The position numbers were made by a program, and so were the translations under genes. Positions 57,773-64,000 of a stretch of DNA of 64,000 nucleotides are shown here, in pieces (position 1 is the stretch's first letter; every line of letters starts with the position of its first letter). The stretch spans positions 310,001 to 374,000 of the forward strand of contig JAPFFF010000014.1 of the NCBI GenBank assembly GCA_039105265.1, given 5' to 3'. The stretch is from Tritrichomonas musculus (Eukaryota; Parabasalia; Tritrichomonadida; Tritrichomonadidae). The notes below the pieces were generated by a model, which saw only the letters and a list, made by a program, of their open reading frames with translations, ran no database searches and was not told the DNA's origin.

Positions 57773-60700
57773 TCAAGAAAAAGGCCAAAATCGTGAAGCA
57801 CCAGAGATAATTTGGTTTTCATCTGACCATTTTCTTTGGGCCAATTTAATTTCGTCCTCGTCGCATCCGACAATTGACAAGAGGATTGGCACGAGAGACA
57901 CCCTTGTTTGCGGATCCTGGTAGAAGAACTGCAGCAAAACTTTTTTGAGATAATTGATGTCGAGTCCGGGATCGATTGTCAGTTGCTGCTGTGGATGAGG
58001 GCGAAGTGGCGTTGAAGCAGCGGACATAGAAGCCTGGCTCCTTGTCTGCTTCTTTGGGGAAGGAAGATCATCTTTTTTGAGTGCAACTTTTTGAGAGGAT
58101 GAAGGCGAATTATTAACGGTTTTCAAAGATTTCAATTTTTTGATTTGTTTTTCATGTTTTTGCTTGATTGAAATCAGCTGCTCAATCTGCACACTTTTTT
58201 CAGAATTCTGGGTTTCTGAATCAGCCAACTTTTTCTGAATCAATTCAATTTCTTTCTTTTGATTTTCAATGGTTTCTTTCAAATCGTTCACTGAAATCAT
58301 TTCCTGTTCTTTCAGCCTCAGCTCCTCTTCTTTTTGAGACAATTCCACTTTTTCAGATTCCAACTTAATTGAGAGCTCCTGAACATTTTTCTTCTCAATT
58401 TCAAACTTTTCTTTTTCTTGATCAAATTCAGTTCTTATTTGGTCGAACTCGTCTTTCTTCTTATTGAAATCCTCCCTTTCTGCCTCGAATTCAGTCTTCA
58501 TGTTCTTGTACTTCCCTTCGAGGTTTGCCAGCTGAAGCGTTGAGCACTCGATGTCTTCCTTTTTCTTCTCAATTTCCTCTTTTTGGTAATTCAATGAATT
58601 CAATTGTTCTTCGACTTGAATTTTCTGAGTTTCAAGGTCATTTTTCTCCTTCTCAACGGTTTCTTTCAAATGCTCAAGTTCTTCCTTCTGTGAGTCGATG
58701 TCATTTTTAATCATTTTGTACGTGTCTGCTTGGATCTTGAATGAGTCTTTTCGTGTCTCAATCTCTGCTTTTTCTTTCTTCAGATTTTCAAGCTCGCTTT
58801 GAATGAACTCAATTTGAGTCTTTGTTTGGTCCTTCGCAGCTTGGACTTTGTCTTCAAAGTCTTTCTGCTTTTGGTCAAGTAACTTTTCTTTCTCTTCAAT
58901 TATTGACTTACTCTGTTCGATTTCTTGACTCATTTTTGTCAGTTTTTCTTGGAGGCTCTCATTCTCTTCTTTTTGTTGGCGGTTAGCGGCGGTTTGGTTA
59001 TCAATATTTTCCACTTTTTGTTTGAACTCGGCCGATTCTTCATTGAATTTATTTCTCTCTTCTTCAAATGAAGATCGCGCTTGGTCAAGCTCGTTCTTTG
59101 CCTTTTCATAAGCTTCTTTTTCTTGTGAAAATTGAGAGACTATTTGGTCGTATTCGCTTTTTTGTGAATTGAATAGATCTGTGTCTTCTTGGAGCTGTTT
59201 CTTTTGTTTACTGATGAGATTGAATTCTTTCTTCATCTCTGATTTCTTCTTTTTGATTTTGGCCGCTTTTTCGTTGATTTCGTTTGTTTTTTCATTCAAT
59301 TTTTGAACTTGTGACTGAAATTGAATGATTTTCTCGTTTAGAAGGTCTGACTCATTCTTGAATTTCAACTTTTCTTCGTTGAGTTTGTCGTATTCAAGCT
59401 GTAATTCATCTTTTCTGCGATTTATTTCTTCCTGTTCTTTGGACATCTCGTCTCTAGAGGCCAAAATTCCACTGTTCAATTGGTCAAATTCGTCTTTTTG
59501 CTTCTGAAAAAGTGAAATCTTTTCTTGGTTTTGAACTTTTTCTGCTTCGAAATCAGCTTTCTCCTTGTCAAGAGTGGTTCTTGCATCTCTGATTTCGTTT
59601 AGTTCGTTCTCCAAGCTTTGCTTCTTTTGACTGATTTCGTCTTCAATCTGATCGAGAAGCGATTTTTTACTTTTCAGTTCTTCGTCGATTTTTCCGTTTT
59701 CTTCGACAAGCTTCTCGATTTCTGCTGACTTCTCTTCGAGCTCTTTGAGCTCGACTTGCTTGGCTGAAAGACTTGCTTCAGCTTCGTTGAGCTTTGTGTT
59801 GATCGTGGTCAGTTGCTCTTCGAGTTCTTTCTTCGTTTCTTCAAGCATTTCGAGGTCCTGCTTCTGCTTCTTCTCCTTCATTTCGAGTTCCTGCTCTCTG
59901 AGCTTGAGTTCGGTTTCGAATGAAGTCTTCTTCGCGTTGAGCTCGTCGAGTTCTTTCTGAACGAGACTTCGCTTCTCGTCAATTTGAATACCATCGTTCT
60001 GGCTCGTTTCAAATTGCGATATTTGGTCACTCAAGCTTTTTTCTTTCTCGTTCAAGTCTGCCTCTTTCTGCATAAGTGATTCTTTATCTTTGGCGAGTTT
60101 CTGGCTCTTTTCTTGCAGTTCTTGCTCCAGTTGCTGCAGCTGGTCTTGCTTGTCTGTGATTTCTTTCTCTCTGAGATCAAGCTGTGATGATTTCTCGTTC
60201 AGTTCTGCTTCTTTCTGCGTGTTTGACTCAGTTTGCAGTGCGAGTGATTCTTGGTCTTGCGTGAGTTTCTGGCTCTTTTCATTTAGTTCGTTTTCATGCT
60301 GTTGGAGCTGGTCCTGCCAGTCTGTGATTTCTTTCTCTCTGAGCTCAAATTGGATTGATTTCTCATTTAATTCAGACTCTTTTTCGCTGTTTAATTGAAC
60401 TTGTTGAGTGAGTTGTTGACTTCTTTCGTTTAGTTCGTCTTCAAGACGCTTGAGTTGGTCTTGCTTGCCTGTGATTTCCTTCTCTTTAAGATCAAGCTGA
60501 GCAGATTTTTTGTTCAAGTCGGTTTCTTTTTGGTTGTCTGACTCAGCTTTTTCATCAAGCATTGCCTGGCTTTTGCCATCCAAATCTCTCTCGAGTTGCT
60601 GCAGCTGGTCCTGCCTCTCGGAGATTTCTCTCTCTTTCTGCTCGAGTTGAGCTGACTTCTCATTTAGTTCTGCCTCTTTCTGGCTGTTTTCTTCAGCTTT

Positions 60701-63700
60701 TGATGACAGTGACTCTTTCTCTTGTGCGAGTTGCTGGCTCTTTTCATTTAGCTCGCTTTCAAGCTGTTGGAGTTGATCTTGCTTGTCTGAGATTTCTTTC
60801 TCTTTCTGGTTGTTTTCTTCTGCTTTTGATGATAGTGACTCTTGATCTCTAATAAGTTGCTGGCTCTTTTCATTTAGCTCGCTTTCAAGCTGTTGTAGTT
60901 GATCTTGCTTGTCTGAGATTTCTTTCTCTTTCTGGCTGTTTTCTTCAGCTTTTGATGATAGTGACTCTTTCTCTTGTGCGAGTTGCTGGCTCTTTTCTTC
61001 CAATTCATTCTGAAGTTGCTGAAGCTGAGCCTGCTTTTCTGAGATTTCTTTCTCAGCTTGGCTTAGTTCATCCATTTTATCTTGGCGTAATTGATCGTTT
61101 TGCTGATTTTCTTGGTCTTTTTGCTGCAGAAAACCATCGAAATTAATTTCTCTCTCTTGGATGATTTGTTCCTTCTCTTGAAGTAATTTCTCGAGCTGCT
61201 TCTCTCTTTCATTTTGAGCCTCGTTGTTCTCGCTTTCATGTTGCTGCTTCATTTCTTCAAACTGCTTTTGTGACGCCTCCAAAAGATTCTCTTTTTCAGC
61301 TAGTTCTGTCTCTTTCTGGCTGAGCAGCAACGCCTTCTCATCGAGCTCTTTCTGTGCCTGGGCCTGCTTCTCGGTCAGAGAGTCGATTTGGCTTTGCCTT
61401 TCACTGAATTCTGACTCTTTTTGTTGTTGCAATTGCTCGAACTTCTCTTTCTCAGCTGCCAGTTCTTCCAGCAGTGAGTCAAGCTGTGATTGCTTCTCGC
61501 TTATTTCATTGTTCAGCGCTGAAAGCTTCATTTCGTATTCTTCCTTTAATTTTGCAACTTCTTCTTGAGGCAAAAGTGACGGACTGCCTTCAGTATGATT
61601 GGTTTCTTCTTCGGGAGCTTCTTCTTCTTCAATCTGCAGGAAGCTGTCTGCTTGTGCATTTGTGATATATGAATCCTCTTTAGCATTTTCATTATCAACT
61701 GTTTCTTCCTTTTCAATCTGCAGCAAGTGTCCTTCTTGTTCATTTTTATCAGAGTTTTCTTTAGAATTTTCGTCATCATCAACTGTCTCTTCTTCTTCAA
61801 TCTGCAGCAAGTTGTCTGCTTGTTCATTTGTGCTAACTTTGGTAGCATTTGCGTTTTCAATTAAGTTATCGTCATCTAGATTTATGAGACTGTTTTTATG
61901 GTTATTTTCAGCGTTTTCATCATCAACTGTCTCTTCTTCTTCAATCTGCAGCAAGTTTTCTGCTTGAACATTTTTATCCTTTATAATATCAGTGTTTCCT
62001 TTGGCATTTTCATCATCACCAACTGTCTCTTCTTCTTCAATCTGCAGCAAGTTGTCTGTTTGTTCATTTGTGCTAACTTTGGTAGCATTTGCATTTTCAG
62101 TTAAGTTATCGTCATCTAGATTTATGAGACTGTTTTTATGGTTATTTTCAGCGTTTTCATCATCAACTGTCTCTTCTTCTTCAATCTGCAGCAAGTTTTC
62201 TGCTTGAACATTTTTATCCTTTGTAATATCAGTGTTTCCTTTAGAATTTTCATCATCACCAACTGTCTCTTCTTCTTCAATCTGCAGCAAGTTGTCTGTT
62301 TGTTCATTTGTGCTAACTTTCGCAGCATTTGCATTTTCATTTAAGTTATCGTCATCTAGATTTATGAGACTGTTTTTCTGATTGGTTTCAGCGTTTTCGT
62401 CATCAACTGTTTCTTCTTCTTCAATCTGCAGCAAGTTGTCTGCTTGTTCATTTGTGCTAACTTTCGCAGTATTTGCGTTTTCAATTAAGTTATCGTCATC
62501 TAGATTTATGAGACTGTTTTTCTGATTGGTTTCAGCGTTTTCGTCATCAACTGTTTCTTCTTCTTCAATCTGCATGAAGCTGACTTCTGGAGCGCTTGTG
62601 TTGCATGCAATAATTGAGCTTTCCTTATAATTTCCGTCTTCGTTGGTTTCCTCTTCTTCGATGTGAACCAGGCTGCTTTCGGCAATTATGCTTCTATCAA
62701 GAACTGAATTCTCTTCATCGTCATCAGCATTTTCAGCCTCTTCTATAATGAGGCTTTCTTCGATGATCAAGCTATCCTCGACATTAGAATATTCATGGTT
62801 TCTACTATTATTTAATTCATTGAAAGTAACAATTTTTGATTCTTCAAATTTCAATTTTTCATCATCGAACAATTTCTTTTCCTTTTCAAAAGATTCTCTT
62901 AATCTATGCAATTCATTCAATTTATCTTCAATGATTTTCGAATTCATCAAATCATCTTTTATTTCTTCTTTTTCTTTTTCAGCGTTTTGGAACGAAATGT
63001 CAATGATTTCATCTTCCTTTTCTTTTAATTCAATCAAGCTATTCTGATCTAAATTATTTTTATTGTTTTCTAATTCTTTTCTCATTTGGTCCAATTCTTG
63101 TCTTTCTTTCTTCATTTCAAGGATTAATTTATTCAATTCTTCTTCTTTTTCAGAGATGTTTTTCATTGAACTTTCTTCTTGTTGTTGAATTGACACTTTT
63201 TTATCGTTCATTTCTTTTTCAAAGGAGGATTTTTGTGATTGGAATTCATTCATCTGTTCTTCAAGTTTTTGTTTCTCTTGTTCGAATTTTTGGACTTCAG
63301 CTTTTTGTTGTTCAATTTGGTTCTGGAAAATCAAATCTGTTTCTTTCATTATTTGGTCTTTCTCTTCTTGTAGACTCTTCAATTCGTCCTTCATTTGATC
63401 AATTGTATCTGCTATTTGCTCCAACTCTTCCATTTTCAGTCGGTGCTGGTCATCGAGTTCTTTGTTCATTGCAGCTTTTTCTTCTTGGAACTTTTGCTTC
63501 TCGTTTTCAAATTCATTCTTCTCTGCTTTGAAGATTTGAATCTCATCTTCAAGCTGCGATTTGTCTTCAATTGGCTCCAATTTGCTGCAAGTTGACTTGT
63601 TATTGAACAGCGCTTTTTGTTGCTCAAATTCAAGCTTCTCTTTCTCAAGCTTCTCTCGTTCAGCTATCAAAAACTGCTTCTCTGCGGCAATGTCAAATGT

Positions 63701-64000
63701 GATGAAGCTGTCGCTTTGTTGGCCTTCTTCTTGGCTTTGTTGCGCGTTTGTAGTAGTGCCAAAGAGAAGATCATTCTGTGCGGCATTCGTGCTTCCCTCA
63801 GTATTGCTTGCATTGTCGCCCTGGAAATCAAAGCCGAAGGCATCGTTTGCGTTTCCTTTCTTTGCTTCGCCTTCGTTAGTCATGTCGTTGTTCGTGCTGC
63901 CTGCAAAATTGCTGTTATCAAATAAAATATCGTTGTTAAATAAATCATTGTTATTATTGCTGTTAACAGCTAAATTGTCATTGTTGTCGTTATTATCAAA
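57773..64000 (-). CDS. GRIP-domain golgin, 5'-partial, giant coiled coil
   Basis: At least 2,036 residues from the ATG at 63883, but the frame stays open for another 39 codons to the right edge (text such as DLFNNDILFDNSNF), so the real start is probably outside the window. An Asn/Gly-rich N-terminus with LLFG and FGFDF motifs precedes coiled coil, then an acidic region of imperfect ~48-residue repeats (LLQIEEEETVDDENA..., about 61560-62620), then a very long coiled coil with ~41-residue repeats (EKEISDKQDQLQQLE). The last ~70 residues are a GRIP domain: DINYLKKVLLQFFYQDPQTR, LVPILLSIVGCDEDEIKLA, with the conserved Tyr in NYLKKV. GRIP golgins bind Arl1-GTP at the trans-Golgi and tether vesicles. 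Confidence 0.88.
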   Translation of the reverse strand, partial: FDNNDNNDNLAVNSNNNNDLFNNDILFDNSNFAGSTNNDMTNEGEAKKGNANDAFGFDFQGDNASNTEGSTNAAQNDLLFGTTTNAQQSQEEGQQSDSFITFDIAAEKQFLIAEREKLEKEKLEFEQQKALFNNKSTCSKLEPIEDKSQLEDEIQIFKAEKNEFENEKQKFQEEKAAMNKELDDQHRLKMEELEQIADTIDQMKDELKSLQEEKDQIMKETDLIFQNQIEQQKAEVQKFEQEKQKLEEQMNEFQSQKSSFEKEMNDKKVSIQQQEESSMKNISEKEEELNKLILEMKKERQELDQMRKELENNKNNLDQNSLIELKEKEDEIIDISFQNAEKEKEEIKDDLMNSKIIEDKLNELHRLRESFEKEKKLFDDEKLKFEESKIVTFNELNNSRNHEYSNVEDSLIIEESLIIEEAENADDDEENSVLDRSIIAESSLVHIEEEETNEDGNYKESSIIACNTSAPEVSFMQIEEEETVDDENAETNQKNSLINLDDDNLIENANTAKVSTNEQADNLLQIEEEETVDDENAETNQKNSLINLDDDNLNENANAAKVSTNEQTDNLLQIEEEETVGDDENSKGNTDITKDKNVQAENLLQIEEEETVDDENAENNHKNSLINLDDDNLTENANATKVSTNEQTDNLLQIEEEETVGDDENAKGNTDIIKDKNVQAENLLQIEEEETVDDENAENNHKNSLINLDDDNLIENANATKVSTNEQADNLLQIEEEETVDDDENSKENSDKNEQEGHLLQIEKEETVDNENAKEDSYITNAQADSFLQIEEEEAPEEETNHTEGSPSLLPQEEVAKLKEEYEMKLSALNNEISEKQSQLDSLLEELAAEKEKFEQLQQQKESEFSERQSQIDSLTEKQAQAQKELDEKALLLSQKETELAEKENLLEASQKQFEEMKQQHESENNEAQNEREKQLEKLLQEKEQIIQEREINFDGFLQQKDQENQQNDQLRQDKMDELSQAEKEISEKQAQLQQLQNELEEKSQQLAQEKESLSSKAEENSQKEKEISDKQDQLQQLESELNEKSQQLIRDQESLSSKAEENNQKEKEISDKQDQLQQLESELNEKSQQLAQEKESLSSKAEENSQKEAELNEKSAQLEQKEREISERQDQLQQLERDLDGKSQAMLDEKAESDNQKETDLNKKSAQLDLKEKEITGKQDQLKRLEDELNERSQQLTQQVQLNSEKESELNEKSIQFELREKEITDWQDQLQQHENELNEKSQKLTQDQESLALQTESNTQKEAELNEKSSQLDLREKEITDKQDQLQQLEQELQEKSQKLAKDKESLMQKEADLNEKEKSLSDQISQFETSQNDGIQIDEKRSLVQKELDELNAKKTSFETELKLREQELEMKEKKQKQDLEMLEETKKELEEQLTTINTKLNEAEASLSAKQVELKELEEKSAEIEKLVEENGKIDEELKSKKSLLDQIEDEISQKKQSLENELNEIRDARTTLDKEKADFEAEKVQNQEKISLFQKQKDEFDQLNSGILASRDEMSKEQEEINRRKDELQLEYDKLNEEKLKFKNESDLLNEKIIQFQSQVQKLNEKTNEINEKAAKIKKKKSEMKKEFNLISKQKKQLQEDTDLFNSQKSEYDQIVSQFSQEKEAYEKAKNELDQARSSFEEERNKFNEESAEFKQKVENIDNQTAANRQQKEENESLQEKLTKMSQEIEQSKSIIEEKEKLLDQKQKDFEDKVQAAKDQTKTQIEFIQSELENLKKEKAEIETRKDSFKIQADTYKMIKNDIDSQKEELEHLKETVEKEKNDLETQKIQVEEQLNSLNYQKEEIEKKKEDIECSTLQLANLEGKYKNMKTEFEAEREDFNKKKDEFDQIRTEFDQEKEKFEIEKKNVQELSIKLESEKVELSQKEEELRLKEQEMISVNDLKETIENQKKEIELIQKKLADSETQNSEKSVQIEQLISIKQKHEKQIKKLKSLKTVNNSPSSSQKVALKKDDLPSPKKQTRSQASMSAASTPLRPHPQQQLTIDPGLDINYLKKVLLQFFYQDPQTRVSLVPILLSIVGCDEDEIKLAQRKWSDENQIISGASRFWPFS

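Noticed and set aside
57688-57873. Minus-strand frame ending in a run of Ile-Tyr-Leu-Phe
   Set aside because: It is the TAAA microsatellite read in another frame beside the golgin 3' end.
1-64000. tRNA or rRNA genes
   Set aside because: No B-box-like GGTTCGAATCC pattern or rRNA-like conserved block was noticed by eye; a covariance-model scan would be decisive.

Overview
The window looks like nuclear DNA of a parabasalid protist, most likely a trichomonad close to Tritrichomonas or Trichomonas. This is inferred from content: very AT-rich intergenic DNA, long intronless genes on both strands, BspA-type leucine-rich repeats, ankyrin proteins with the trichomonad DUF3447-like N-terminus, kinase-Sel1 fusions and a Pmp-like surface protein. 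TCATT(A/T) initiators lie just upstream of several ATGs, and many stop codons run into TAAA, the trichomonad poly(A) signal. Flagellar genes and a GRIP golgin also point to a flagellated eukaryote. No tRNA, rRNA, CRISPR array or clear spliceosomal intron was seen.

Layout. 1-2441: decayed Sel1-repeat gene, cut by the window edge. 3115-7589: atypical Rab-like GTPase and a long ankyrin protein with one apparent frameshift; both end in CVIC. 7960-11338: RTCB RNA ligase and an unknown protein ending in a CAAX-like CLLI. 12330-13960: eroded coding fossil, possibly Polinton-like. 14073-21488: truncated BTB-Tubby copy, a 1,821-residue kinase with about 31 nearly identical Sel1 repeats, and the intact BTB-Tubby gene; a 461-bp direct repeat flanks the kinase. 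21585-27182: DUF3447-like stub, a divergent KATNIP-like/CFAP100-like pair, and a PAP2 phosphatase. 27446-32542: surface protein with five 266-residue repeats. 33616-43773: ankyrin-BspA protein and a giant helical protein. 43918-47518: duplicated small Pro-rich gene among decayed remnants. 47717-57760: small possible axonemal protein, UBL/RAD23-like protein, UPF1-like helicase, a 353-bp inverted-repeat element, BTB-F5/8C protein and a short acidic-tailed gene. 57773-64000: GRIP golgin, open at the right edge.

Together the genes cover RNA metabolism (RTCB, UPF1), flagellar structure (CFAP100, KATNIP), Golgi and membrane traffic (golgin, Rab, PAP2), ubiquitin shuttling, and the expanded trichomonad families of surface and protein-interaction repeats. 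The most unusual feature is repeat dynamics: the Sel1 array, the 798-bp surface repeats and the duplicated Pro-rich locus are all strongly homogenised at DNA level, beside decayed copies of related genes.
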